Positions 51,058-60,194 of a stretch of 64,000 nucleotides of DNA are shown one piece after another; position 1 is the stretch's first letter; the number at the start of each line of letters is the position of its first letter. The notes beneath the pieces were generated by a model that ran no database searches, had not been told where the DNA came from, and worked only from the letters and a program-made list of their open reading frames with translations. The DNA lies in contig CAYFQW010000005.1 in assembly GCA_964345475.1 (NCBI GenBank), positions 47,639 through 111,638 of the forward strand. The letters are read 5' to 3'. The stretch comes from WRIS01 sp964345475. GTDB taxonomy: Bacteria; Actinomycetota; Coriobacteriia; Coriobacteriales; Eggerthellaceae. The position numbers and the translations under genes are program-made.

Positions 51058-51471
51058 ATGACCGGAATCGAAACAATCCTCGAGTATCTCACCACCATAC
51101 CTGCTTGGTTTTTAGCGACCTGCGAAGAGGACCAACCCCATGTCCGCCCCTTTAGTTTTGCTGCCCAGCAGGAGGGAAAGATATGGTTTTGCACTGCCAC
51201 AAACAAAGACGTCTATCACGAGCTCACTATAAACCCAAAGTTTGAGCTTTCCGCTTGGAAACCAGGAAGTGGATGGCTTATCTTGAGAGGGTCCGCAGGT
51301 CTTGAAGATAGGGTATCCGACAAAATTCGCCAAGACGGCTACGAACATATGCTAGGCCTCGGAGAATATTACGAAAGCGCACACGACCCTTTGCTGACCT
51401 TTTTTTCAGTCGAAAATCCCCAGGCTTGGATATGTGATATCGACGGTAGCTGGAATTCAATAGACCTGTAA
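51058..51471 (+). CDS. pyridoxamine 5'-phosphate oxidase-fold flavoprotein
   Basis: Small split-barrel protein (137 residues) that would bind FMN or F420 as a dimer. Typical stretches are FLATCEEDQPHVRPFSFA, KIWFCTATNKDVYHEL and KFELSAWKPGSGWLILRGSA. Similar proteins reduce small substrates or flavins; the exact reaction is unknown. AGGAGACCATT precedes the ATG, so the longer 177-codon frame starting at 50938 is not used. It follows the riboflavin importer and may share its transcript. Confidence 0.85.
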   Translation: MTGIETILEYLTTIPAWFLATCEEDQPHVRPFSFAAQQEGKIWFCTATNKDVYHELTINPKFELSAWKPGSGWLILRGSAGLEDRVSDKIRQDGYEHMLGLGEYYESAHDPLLTFFSVENPQAWICDIDGSWNSIDL

Positions 51472-51489
51472 AGCTCCTTGACGCAACAG

Positions 51490-51530
51490 CAAGGATAGCT
51501 GACTAATCTTGCCAGCTATCCTTGTTTACT
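51490..51530 (+). terminator. intrinsic terminator after the flavoprotein gene
   Basis: CAAGGATAGCTG (51490-51501) pairs perfectly with CAGCTATCCTTG (51513-51524), followed by TTTACT. It closes the plus-strand riboflavin-importer region and faces the minus-strand DUF1292 gene. Confidence 0.8.
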
Positions 51531-51536
51531 CACGAA

Positions 51537-51552
51537 TGTTTTACGTGAAACA
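51537..51552. other. parS-like centromere site
   Basis: TGTTTTACGTGAAACA differs from the widely conserved bacterial parS sequence TGTTTCACGTGAAACA at a single base. It lies in non-coding DNA between two convergent genes. ParB/Spo0J binds such sites and spreads from them to organise origin-proximal DNA. Confidence 0.7.
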
Positions 51553-51572
51553 TTTTGCCAGGTATGATTTTC

Positions 51573-51896
51573 CTAAGCAGGGAAATCATACAGATCTTTG
51601 GTTGCCAGCTTGAATTCTTCAAATACTTCTTGAGCAATAGCCTCGTCTTCCACAAGCTCGAACGCAGCTGGCTGCCCTTCTTCATCGGTCTCTAATACTT
51701 CAAGAAGTATAATTTCGCCCGACGATCCTACAGGCTCATCATCGCTAACAGGGAAAAAGAAACCGTAGCGTTTCTCCTGGTGAAGGATAAGCCCGAGAAA
51801 TTCAAGGTTCGTTATTTCGCCTTCCTCATCCTCGAAGCTGAACACCCTGCCTTCTTCAACAGGTGGACAAAAGTTTGGAGCACTTCCCTGTCTCAT
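51573..51896 (-). CDS. DUF1292 family protein
   Basis: Acidic protein (107 residues). VFSFEDEEGEITNLEFLGLILHQEKRYGFFFPVSDDE and IILLEVLETDEEGQPAAFELVEDEAIAQEVFEEF fit the DUF1292/UPF0473 pattern found in Firmicutes and Coriobacteriia. Its function is unknown. It lies 26 bases downstream of secDF on the same strand. Confidence 0.8.
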   Translation of the reverse strand: MRQGSAPNFCPPVEEGRVFSFEDEEGEITNLEFLGLILHQEKRYGFFFPVSDDEPVGSSGEIILLEVLETDEEGQPAAFELVEDEAIAQEVFEEFKLATKDLYDFPA

Positions 51897-51922
51897 GTTT
51901 ATGCGCCTTTCACTGTAGGGCC

Positions 51923-54631
51923 CTATTTCTTCTTTTTGTATTTCTTTTTTTGGCCGCTGCCTTTTTTGCCAGAGGATGAAGCGCCTGTTGGCGATGTTTG
52001 TGCGTTCTTTGCTTTCTCTTTTGCTGAAGCATTTGAGCCGTTAGAAGATGAAGCGCCCTTACTCGACCCATCAGCTAATTTGGCAACTTTCGCCTCTTTC
52101 GGTATAAGGCCACCTTCAAGCGCCCGGGGGTTTCCAAACTCATAACGACCTATCTCAGAACCGTACTTTTTCTCTAGCTTTGCATATTTCGGCTCCCGGG
52201 TTTTCCACATCGCGAAAAGAGGTGTGGCAATAAATATTGAGGAGTAGGCTCCACAAGCAATACCAATCGCCATAGCGAAAGCAAAATCTTTCAGCGTTTC
52301 TCCCCCAAAGAAAAGCATGGCTAAGACGGGTATCAGAGAAGTTAGGCTCGTGTTTATGCTTCGTACAATAACCTGGTTTACCGAATGGTTTGCCATGGTC
52401 ATAAAGGAGCATTTTATACTCTCGTCTTTCATGTTGTCATTAATACGATGGAATACGACGACGGTGTCATACAAGGAGTATCCCAAAATGGTCAACAAGG
52501 CCGCGACTGTGTTGGGGTTTACTTCCCTTCCAACGAGAGCATAAATTCCGACGACTAATATGAGGTCGTGGAAAAGCGAGGCGATAGCCATAACTCCCAT
52601 CTTATATTCAAAGCGCGCCGCTATAACCAAAATGATGAGAACTATGGACACCAAGAATGCAAGAAGAGAGGCTTTTACGACACTTGCCCCCCAATCTGGG
52701 CCTATAGTGGTGACTTCAAAGCTATCCGTAGAAAGCCCGAAACGATCGGCAACCTGGTTTGCGCTGACAGTTGCTTCCTCTGCGCTTACCGTCGCAGTTC
52801 TAATCAGATAGCCATTCTCTCCATCAGTATTTGTCGTTTGAATGGTTGCATCAGGCTCACCTGCATCAGTAAATGCCTGACGCATATCTTCGATGGCAAT
52901 ATCCCCCGTGCCGTGGAAGGATACCGATGTGCCACCGATAAACTCAATGCCGAGATTAACTCCCTTTATACCCACAACTGCGACAGACGCAACAAGCAAA
53001 ACGGCGGATATGATCAGAAATACGTTCCTGTGTCCAATAAAGTTAATATCTCGTTTAATAAATCGGCCCTTTGGCTTACTTTCGCTGACACTAAGACTTG
53101 TTTCTGTTTCGGATTTTTCTTCATCTACCGTTTTTTTACGAGCTCCCTTCGAGCCCTGAGGGGCGGCTTGCCCCTGCGCAAGTCTTGTGCCTTCATACCT
53201 TTCGCTTGCCTCCAAGCTATCCTTAATACCCCAAAAACCAGGATGTCTGGATATGCTGCGTGGCGCGAGCAGACGAATCAAAGGGGCCTTGAAAACAAGC
53301 ATCATGAATATGTCGCAAAGGATGCCCAATCCAAGGGTTAAGCCAAAACCTTTGACAGAGGCAGCTGCAAGCGCAAACAAAACAACTGCCGAGATCAAGG
53401 TAACCACATCTGCATAGATGGAAGTCTCAATCGCATGGCGCACACCTGTTATCGATGCAGCGCGAACGCTTCTCCCCATACGTATTTCTTCTCGGAATCT
53501 TTCCAAGGTGAGCACCGAGGAGTCGGCCGCCATGCCAATAGTAAGCACAATACCTGCTATGCCTGCGAGAGAAAGGCTAAAAAGACCGAAGTGCGAGAGC
53601 GTTGCTAAAACACCCAGGTAGATTACTGCAAACACCATCATTGCAGCAGCAGCAATGGTTCCGAGGCCTCGATAAAAGACTAAAAGATATAGTATGACGA
53701 TGAGCAGTCCGATACCGGCTGCAAGAATGCCTGAAGATAGGGCGTCCTGCCCAAGCGTAGGACCTACAACCTGACTTTGCGAATATTCAAAGCTCACGGG
53801 CAGTGAGCCGCTTTCGAGAACTGTTTTGAGATTCTTAGCGCCCTCGTCGTCATATCCACCTGTTATAGAAACCTCACCGGTAGAAATAACACTTTGAACT
53901 GCTGGTGCGTTTTGCACTTCTCCATCGAGAATAATAACGATTTTGCCATGTTCGGCCGCAATATCCGCCGTGGCCTCAGCGAAGGCTGCAGTACCTTCAG
54001 CGTCTAGCTCTACGTTGACCGCGTAGTAAGGCGAGGTGTCGCTTTCCTTGCCAATGGTAACGCCGTTGATGTTAGCACCGGTAACGATAGAGGTATATGT
54101 GCCTGCCTCAACTTTGAGCCCATTCGCTTGTGCGGAGTGGAAGGTATATCCGAAATCGTCTTGGTAAGTTTCTTGGTAGTGTATATTGCCGCTATCGATT
54201 TGTTCTCGTACCGTTTCATCAGTAAACGAATCAAGTCGTGCAAATTCAAGGTGACCGGTTTTCCCGATGGTGTTAAGAGCTTCTTGCGTATCCGAAAGAC
54301 CGGGGATCTGCACCAATATTTGGTCTGTGCCTTGTAGTTGCACAACCGTCTCCGAAGCTCCGAGCGCATTGACTCTGCTCTCAATGACAGAGCGGCTGGC
54401 TTCCATAGCGTCGTCAGAAATTTCAGAGCCATCAATACTTTTCGCCGTTAATACGACCGAAAGTCCTCCCTGTATATCAAGGCCTTGATTGATTTTTTCT
54501 TTGGGCGGCATAAACATAAAGATTGATCCGATGATAAGAATCGTCATGACCACTAAAAGCCAGATATTCTTCCTATCTTGGCTTACCTTTACCTTGCTTC
54601 CTTGGCCTTTCCGTTTTTGTGCTGCTGGCAT
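51923..54631 (-). CDS. secDF: protein translocase SecDF fusion
   Basis: Single 902-residue chain joining SecD (about 1-470) to SecF (about 515-830), which use the proton gradient to help pull exported proteins through SecYEG. The SecD part has GLDIQGGLSVVLTAK, VQIPGLSDTQEAL and SQSQVVGPTLGQDALSSGILA; the SecF part has NLGIEFIGGTSVSFHG and TLTSLIPVLAMLFFGGETLKDFAFAMAIG. Linker and C-terminal tail (about 830-902) are Ser/Lys-rich and end in a poly-basic stretch. No yajC is visible between it and tgt. Confidence 0.95.
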   Translation of the reverse strand: MPAAQKRKGQGSKVKVSQDRKNIWLLVVMTILIIGSIFMFMPPKEKINQGLDIQGGLSVVLTAKSIDGSEISDDAMEASRSVIESRVNALGASETVVQLQGTDQILVQIPGLSDTQEALNTIGKTGHLEFARLDSFTDETVREQIDSGNIHYQETYQDDFGYTFHSAQANGLKVEAGTYTSIVTGANINGVTIGKESDTSPYYAVNVELDAEGTAAFAEATADIAAEHGKIVIILDGEVQNAPAVQSVISTGEVSITGGYDDEGAKNLKTVLESGSLPVSFEYSQSQVVGPTLGQDALSSGILAAGIGLLIVILYLLVFYRGLGTIAAAAMMVFAVIYLGVLATLSHFGLFSLSLAGIAGIVLTIGMAADSSVLTLERFREEIRMGRSVRAASITGVRHAIETSIYADVVTLISAVVLFALAAASVKGFGLTLGLGILCDIFMMLVFKAPLIRLLAPRSISRHPGFWGIKDSLEASERYEGTRLAQGQAAPQGSKGARKKTVDEEKSETETSLSVSESKPKGRFIKRDINFIGHRNVFLIISAVLLVASVAVVGIKGVNLGIEFIGGTSVSFHGTGDIAIEDMRQAFTDAGEPDATIQTTNTDGENGYLIRTATVSAEEATVSANQVADRFGLSTDSFEVTTIGPDWGASVVKASLLAFLVSIVLIILVIAARFEYKMGVMAIASLFHDLILVVGIYALVGREVNPNTVAALLTILGYSLYDTVVVFHRINDNMKDESIKCSFMTMANHSVNQVIVRSINTSLTSLIPVLAMLFFGGETLKDFAFAMAIGIACGAYSSIFIATPLFAMWKTREPKYAKLEKKYGSEIGRYEFGNPRALEGGLIPKEAKVAKLADGSSKGASSSNGSNASAKEKAKNAQTSPTGASSSGKKGSGQKKKYKKKK

Positions 54632-54910
54632 CGCTGTCTTCTTTCCTCTACCGGTTTGGTCGTATCAATTTTCTCGTATCAAGTCTCTCATTATCATCTA
54701 GGGCTCGTTGCCATACGGTTCTTTAGCTTTTCAAATTGTAATCATACTTCATACAGAATAAACGATCTTCTCATTGTGACACAAGAAGCACTGTATTCAA
54801 ATAGTCATGAGCGCGAAGTTTCAGATGCACTTGTTCGACACATGCTTCCTTTTTCGCCTTTTAGTATCTTCTTGAGGTCACGAAGCTCATTTTTGACAGG
54901 TCTTGGTAGT

Positions 54911-56056
54911 CTAGTAGTCATCTGCCGCTCGAGAACTCATCCACTGCGAGTAAAACTCCTCGAATTCGTCTGCAAAAATGGCTGCTCGTGCACGCCGCAT
55001 CAAATCAAGGAGAAAATGGAGGTTATGCACTGAAAGCAAGATACCGCCAAGCATCTCATTCGCCTTGACGAGATGTCGGATATAGGCTCGAGTATAATTC
55101 TGGCACGTGGTGCAGGTACAAGCTTCATCGAGTGGTCCAAAATCTTTCTGGAATTTTGCATTTCGCATATTCATGCGCCCTTGCGACGAGAATGCCGTAC
55201 CCATCCGCGCGGTCCGCGTAGGCAAAACACAGTCAAACATGTCAACGCCCTCATGTATGGCACGAAGTAGGCTGGTCGGATTTCCAACCCCCATTAAGTA
55301 CCGTGGTTTGTTCGGGGTCAGTAACCGTACCGTCTCTCCCAGGGTTTCAAACATGAGATCATGATCTTCGCCGACCGAGTAGCCTCCGATTCCATAGCCC
55401 TGAAAATCTTTATGACCAGATGCCTTGCTTTCCTCGCCAATTTGCATCAATGTATGCGCCGACCAGGATCTTAGATCAAAATGCATACCGCCCTGTACTA
55501 TCCCAAACAGGGCCTGATCTTCTCGTTTGTGCGTCGACAGACAGCGTTTCGCCCAGCGAGCAGAGAGCTCTGTCGCTTTTTTCACAAAATCTCGATCGAC
55601 CGGATACGGAGAGCACTGATCAAGCTGCATTGCAATGTCGGCGCCGAGGCGTTCTTGTATACCCATATTGATTTCAGGAGTCCAAAAATGCTTGCTACCA
55701 TCATAAATAGAGCGAAACGATACCCCTTCGTCATTAATATCAAGTGTATCGGCAAGAGAAAATATTTGGAACCCACCCGAGTCGGTTAGGATGGGGCCCT
55801 GCCAATTCATAAACGTATGCAGGCCGCCCGCCTCCTCCACCACTTCAACTCCTGGGCGTAAATACAGATGGTAGGTGTTTGCTAAAACAGTCTGTGCTTG
55901 CAGCTGATATAACTGCTCGGCACTAATCCCCTTTACGGTCGCATGTGTCCCAACCGGCATAAACATGGGAGTAAGGGCATCTCCGTGTGCTGTCACGAAT
56001 CGTCCAGCGCGAGCGTGCCCGCTCTGGGCCTCGATACTGTAATCAAAAAGAGACAT
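54911..56056 (-). CDS. tgt: tRNA-guanine transglycosylase
   Basis: Exchanges guanine-34 for preQ1 in GUN-anticodon tRNAs. The 381 residues include ILTDSGGFQIFSL, the nucleophile region MFDCVLPTRTARMGTAFS and the zinc site CTCTTCQNYTRAYIRHLVKANEMLGGILLSVHNLHFLL. It starts 4 bases after the HAD gene and lies near queH and queA. The 279 bases between its stop and secDF show no gene. Confidence 0.96.
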   Translation of the reverse strand: MSLFDYSIEAQSGHARAGRFVTAHGDALTPMFMPVGTHATVKGISAEQLYQLQAQTVLANTYHLYLRPGVEVVEEAGGLHTFMNWQGPILTDSGGFQIFSLADTLDINDEGVSFRSIYDGSKHFWTPEINMGIQERLGADIAMQLDQCSPYPVDRDFVKKATELSARWAKRCLSTHKREDQALFGIVQGGMHFDLRSWSAHTLMQIGEESKASGHKDFQGYGIGGYSVGEDHDLMFETLGETVRLLTPNKPRYLMGVGNPTSLLRAIHEGVDMFDCVLPTRTARMGTAFSSQGRMNMRNAKFQKDFGPLDEACTCTTCQNYTRAYIRHLVKANEMLGGILLSVHNLHFLLDLMRRARAAIFADEFEEFYSQWMSSRAADDY

Positions 56057-56060
56057 ATGT

Positions 56061-56825
56061 TTAGCCTACCAATCCTGGAATAATTTCTCGCGCAGGCGAT
56101 TCACACGCTTCGAGACTGTCCGCCCATAGTTCAAATTCCTTGAGACTCCCTTTTTTAACAGAATCGAGATCGAACTCGTTTTTGTGTATCAAAAAATCAG
56201 TCACGAGGTACGCGTCCATCCCCAATTCTAAACACGCTAAATCCTCCTTGGTGTTATTGCCCACCATAAGGACTTCATCGGGTGCAAGATTGCAAGCCCT
56301 CAGATTTTCACGGTAGTACGAGAGCTTAGGCTTGACTGAAGTGGAGTTCTCAAAGCTTGTTATACGAGAAAAAACTCGATGATCTAGACCTGCCCATGCG
56401 CAACGCCACTCTATTGCTCTTCGGGGAAACATGGGCATCGTCGTTAGCACAAGGGGATAGCCTTTGTCCTCAAGGATCTGGACGACTCTGGCAGCGCTGG
56501 GATTTGGTGCTAATTTCTTACCAATTTCTCCGAACTTTCTTTCATAAAACTCTTCAAGACACGCCATCCATGTTTTTTTATCTTCAAGGACGTGAGAAAA
56601 GAATGACTCCCAAAAAATGAATTCATTGGTATTTTGGCTGTCATCTGCTGCCATTGCGTGAATGCCCTTGTTCAGACCTTCGTGGAACAGCTCTACGTTC
56701 CCCTTGCGAACAGAAATATGCTCCTCGATTGCTCGCATATACTGAGACATAAACTCATCCATATCCATGGGGAGCAGTGTGCCATCAAGATCGAAAAATA
56801 TAGCTTTATATTTTGGATTCTGCAA
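56061..56825 (-). CDS. HAD-family hydrolase (phosphatase)
   Basis: Haloacid-dehalogenase-type phosphatase (254 residues) with motif I FFDLDGTLL (Asp12, Asp14), a helical cap, motif II LVLTTMP, conserved Lys in SVKPKLSYY and motif IV VLMVGNNTKEDLACLELGMDAYLV. Substrate unknown. It is paired with tgt at 4-base spacing and diverges from queH. Confidence 0.9.
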   Translation of the reverse strand: MQNPKYKAIFFDLDGTLLPMDMDEFMSQYMRAIEEHISVRKGNVELFHEGLNKGIHAMAADDSQNTNEFIFWESFFSHVLEDKKTWMACLEEFYERKFGEIGKKLAPNPSAARVVQILEDKGYPLVLTTMPMFPRRAIEWRCAWAGLDHRVFSRITSFENSTSVKPKLSYYRENLRACNLAPDEVLMVGNNTKEDLACLELGMDAYLVTDFLIHKNEFDLDSVKKGSLKEFELWADSLEACESPAREIIPGLVG

Positions 56826-57037
56826 AGGGCCCTTCTCTCTTGTTGTGTATTTGTAAAGTCGTGGTTTTCCAGGCTCATCGACTAGGCTTTCGTTTTATCA
56901 AGCACGACCTGCTGCACCTATGTTGTCTCTTGGAGCCATGGTTTCTTGGACTTGCTTTCCTGTGTACTCCTGTTTTATCGTATACAGGGTGTATCCTTGA
57001 CAGTATAAATCAGATCAGAAAGTTCATTGGAATTCCT

Positions 57038-57700
57038 ATGAAATTATTACTACACGCCTGCTGCGGTCCATGCTCGCTTGAACCCGTGCGCCTGCTCCAA
57101 GAAGCTGGCCACGATATAGGCTTGGCCTTTATCAATCCTAACATCCATCCACAAGAAGAATACGCACAACGCCTTCTCAGCCTGAAAACCTGGACGGATT
57201 CTTCAAACATTCCCCTTTTTGAAGGTGAGTACAACCCGCAAGAATGGGAGCAGGCGGTCGCAGGGGCTGTATCGGAGCATGGGGATACGCCGCTGCATGG
57301 AGAAGATCGAGCGGATCGTTGTAGGGCCTGTTACCGATTACGTCTCCAGAAAACGGCTGCCTACGCACGGAAATCTGGCTTTGAAGGAATTGCAACTACC
57401 TTGAGTGTAAGCCCTTATCAATTTTTGGACATTATTCAAGAAGAACTCGATGATGCCGCCCAAACCTATGGCCTCCACAGCGTATTTGAGGATTTCCGTC
57501 CGTATTACCGCCAGGCAAGCCAACGCAGCCGAGATTTGGGCATGTACCGACAAAACTATTGTGGCTGTCATTTCTCGAATATCGAAGCTGCGGAAGAACG
57601 GGCTGAACGCAAGCGCCTGCGTAAGGCAGAAAAAGAAGCCCGACGTATTGCAAAGGCCAAGGAGGCCGCCGCTCTTGATGAATCAGCCTCCTCAAAATAG
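57038..57700 (+). CDS. queH: epoxyqueuosine reductase QueH
   Basis: Reduces epoxyqueuosine to queuosine in tRNA, the final step, in bacteria lacking the cobalamin enzyme QueG. The 220 residues carry the QueH cysteines HACCGPCS (Cys8, Cys9, Cys12), DRCRACYRLR and QNYCGCHFS, plus TTLSVSPYQ. The C-terminus is a charged Glu/Lys/Arg/Ala helix. The start at 57038 fits the family N-terminus although its ribosome site is poor. Confidence 0.93.
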   Translation: MKLLLHACCGPCSLEPVRLLQEAGHDIGLAFINPNIHPQEEYAQRLLSLKTWTDSSNIPLFEGEYNPQEWEQAVAGAVSEHGDTPLHGEDRADRCRACYRLRLQKTAAYARKSGFEGIATTLSVSPYQFLDIIQEELDDAAQTYGLHSVFEDFRPYYRQASQRSRDLGMYRQNYCGCHFSNIEAAEERAERKRLRKAEKEARRIAKAKEAAALDESASSK

Positions 57701-57732
57701 AAGACACGAGAACCATTGCACTGAGAGAACAT

Positions 57733-58815
57733 ATGAAAACAAGTGATTTCGATTACGATTTGCCCGAGTCGCGCATCGCACAAGAGCCTGCAAGCGTGCG
57801 GGATGCCTGTAAACTCCTGGTGCTTGACCGCCGCACAGGGAATATTGAAGATAGAGTATTTCGCGATATTATTGAATATCTTAATCCGGGCGATTTACTC
57901 GTCGCAAATGAAACGCGCGTGATGCCCGCCCGCCTCCTAGGGCATAAAGCCCAGACGGGTGGTAAGGCCGAGGTTTTCCTGCTTCGGGCCAAGCAGGATC
58001 GAGGGATTCCTTCAAACACTTCAGCCGTATGGGAGGCACTTGTGCGGCCAGGCAAGCGCCTTAAGCCAGGTACGGTTGTCGAATTTACCGATAAAAGCGG
58101 AAGCCTCGCTCTCGAAGCTGAAATATTGGGGCGGACGGATGCTGCCGAAAAAGGAGAGTGCCTTGTCCGTATAAGCACTCAGGCGTACAGAAGCCTCGAT
58201 GAGGCCTTGCAAAAGGTCGGACACACTCCTTTGCCTCCCTATATCAAAAACTATCAGGGCGACGAAGAGCTGTATCAAACCGTTTATGCAAGCCGCGAGA
58301 GCTCTGCTGCTGCGCCCACCGCGGGCTTGCACTTTACGCCCGAGCTCATACAGGCCATTGAGAACAAGGGTGTATCGTTCAAGACCGTCGAGCTTGAAGT
58401 AGGGCTTGATACGTTTCGCACCGTCGATGAAGAAGACCCTCGTGACCATCACATGCACACCGAATATTATAGCGTTGGACAAGATGTGGTCGACGCAGCC
58501 AATGTTGCACATGAATCAGGACATCGGGTCATAGCTGTGGGCACCACAAGCGTACGTAGCCTCGAGAGCGCTTGGTGTCATGAAGAGTCGCTCCTCAAAG
58601 CACGACAGAGGGAAGCTACCTCTTTATTTCTTCTTCCTGGCTCGGATTTTCAGGTGGTGGATGCGATGATAACAAACTTTCATGTGCCGCGTTCGACGCT
58701 CTTGATGCTTGTTTCGGCCTTTGCTACACACGCATACATAACGGCTGCATACCAGCATGCCCTGAATTCCGATTATCGTTTTCTCTCATTCGGCGACGCT
58801 ATGCTCATCCACTAA
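57733..58815 (+). CDS. queA: S-adenosylmethionine:tRNA ribosyltransferase-isomerase
   Basis: Transfers and isomerises the ribosyl group of SAM onto preQ1-tRNA to make epoxyqueuosine, acting between Tgt and QueH. The 360 residues include FDYDLPESRIAQEPA, GDLLVANETRVMPARLLGHK, YQTVYASRESSAAAPTAGLHFTPEL and ITNFHVPRSTLLMLVSAFA. It follows queH by 32 bases and is probably co-transcribed. Confidence 0.96.
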   Translation: MKTSDFDYDLPESRIAQEPASVRDACKLLVLDRRTGNIEDRVFRDIIEYLNPGDLLVANETRVMPARLLGHKAQTGGKAEVFLLRAKQDRGIPSNTSAVWEALVRPGKRLKPGTVVEFTDKSGSLALEAEILGRTDAAEKGECLVRISTQAYRSLDEALQKVGHTPLPPYIKNYQGDEELYQTVYASRESSAAAPTAGLHFTPELIQAIENKGVSFKTVELEVGLDTFRTVDEEDPRDHHMHTEYYSVGQDVVDAANVAHESGHRVIAVGTTSVRSLESAWCHEESLLKARQREATSLFLLPGSDFQVVDAMITNFHVPRSTLLMLVSAFATHAYITAAYQHALNSDYRFLSFGDAMLIH

Positions 58816-58838
58816 AAACATCCCCGCAATAGCTCACG

Positions 58839-59057
<219 letters not shown>

Positions 59058-59112
59058 TGAAGAGTATAAACTTGTTTGGTGAAGCGATATGTCAAACGAA
59101 GTAGATGGGAGA

Positions 59113-59316
59113 TTATAGTTTCTCTACATTGATCGCTTGGGGCTTTCCGTCCTTGCCCGATCCTACGTCAAATGAAACGCGCTCTCCTTCGTTGAGTGTT
59201 TTATAACCGTCCATTTTGATTTCTGAGAAATGCACGAACAGGTCTTCCCCATCTTCAGAAGAAATAAACCCGTAGTTCTTCTCGTTGCTAAACCACTTGA
59301 CTGTACCTTCCGCCAT
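59113..59316 (-). CDS. cold-shock protein (CspA family)
   Basis: RNA/ssDNA-binding cold-shock domain of 67 residues. RNP1 is KNYGFIS and RNP2 LFVHFS; the start MAEGTVKWFSNEKNYGF is the standard family N-terminus. AGAGGGGAAA precedes the ATG. Typical role is melting RNA secondary structure. Confidence 0.96.
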   Translation of the reverse strand: MAEGTVKWFSNEKNYGFISSEDGEDLFVHFSEIKMDGYKTLNEGERVSFDVGSGKDGKPQAINVEKL

Positions 59317-59675
59317 TTTCCCCTCTTTCCCCTTACCATCCGAGGCAAGTTAGATCCACGTGCTGCATGGCGGCAACACATATACTTCTTTTGAAGATAC
59401 TCTCACTGTACACCATGTTCAGACTTTTGTGGCTATTTTTTACCTTATTTAATGGAGGAGCTTCGTTTTCATCCTAGATCCCCGAACTTATATTGGAAAA
59501 GAGGGGCGATGCCCCTTGCAAGGAACGCTCCGTAAGCTCGTGATGTGTGCATCTAGAGGGTACTTCAGCCCTTTTCCACACCGGGTTGGCAGATGCCGCA
59601 AGGACAGTACCCGCTATAAGGAAAAGCCCTGATGTAAGGATAATACAGGGCATCGTAGCAGTATGCACACCACTG
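59317..59675. other. 359-base intergenic region upstream of the cold-shock gene
   Basis: It contains the leader and presumed promoter of the cold-shock gene and the minus-strand terminator at 59495-59515. A 64-codon frame at 59474-59668 is not accepted as a gene. Confidence 0.5.
59491..59515 (-). terminator. intrinsic terminator after the DUF6483-like gene
   Basis: GGGGC-ATC-GCCCC on the minus strand (59503-59515) is followed by TCTTTTCC. It lies about 160 bases past the stop of the gene at 59676. Confidence 0.55.
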
Positions 59676-60089
59676 TTACTTTTCCCCTTCGATATGCGAA
59701 AAGAACGCCTCCCACTCTTCTTCAGTTAGAAGATCGAAAGACATCTCAAAACCAAAGGCTTTGGCAATCGCAAAGGACTGTTCTTCGCGTACGTTTGCCT
59801 TGGTGTCCTCTCCAGCTTCTTTTAAATATTGCGATTCTTGCAAAAGGCCGCGAGCAATGTATTCGGACAGCTGAGGGTTGATGCCTGATACCTGCATAAC
59901 GCTGGCTATAGATTCTGGAGCAAGGCTTAAAAGAACATCCCCATCAATATCACTGGCGTCCTTTATGGCAACCTCTATTCTTTCGGCGGCACCCTTGGGA
60001 TCGTTTTCGTGTCTTGCCCGAATCATGCTGTCGCGGATTGCCATAACAAATTGAAGAAGTATGCGGATGAGATAGTCTTGCTCAAGCAT
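59676..60089 (-). CDS. DUF6483-like protein of unknown function
   Basis: Acidic helical protein (137 residues) beginning MLEQDYLIRILLQFVMAI, which matches the start of the DUF6483 family. The remainder contains LLSLAPESIASVMQVSGINPQLSEYIARGLLQESQYLKEAGE and ends FDLLTEEEWEAFFSHIEGEK. No catalytic motif is visible. It follows ruvB by 105 bases on the same strand. Confidence 0.65.
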   Translation of the reverse strand: MLEQDYLIRILLQFVMAIRDSMIRARHENDPKGAAERIEVAIKDASDIDGDVLLSLAPESIASVMQVSGINPQLSEYIARGLLQESQYLKEAGEDTKANVREEQSFAIAKAFGFEMSFDLLTEEEWEAFFSHIEGEK

Positions 60090-60194
60090 CGAGCTTCCTT
60101 TCGCATGTTGTACCTCAGCAGCTCAGGTACATTTTCGTATATGTACGTTTTTCTCTTATCTTGCTGAAGCCGAACTATTTCATGTCCTGCCCCT

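Noticed and set aside
54632..54910. Possible yajC between tgt and secDF
   Set aside because: No frame of 80-110 codons with an N-terminal transmembrane helix exists on the minus strand; only short frames with stops are seen.
59474..59668. 64-codon minus-strand frame with a signal-peptide-like N-terminus after the DUF6483-like gene
   Set aside because: A probable intrinsic terminator (59491-59515) lies inside it, its start is a GTG without clear ribosome site, and the part after the hydrophobic stretch resembles no protein.
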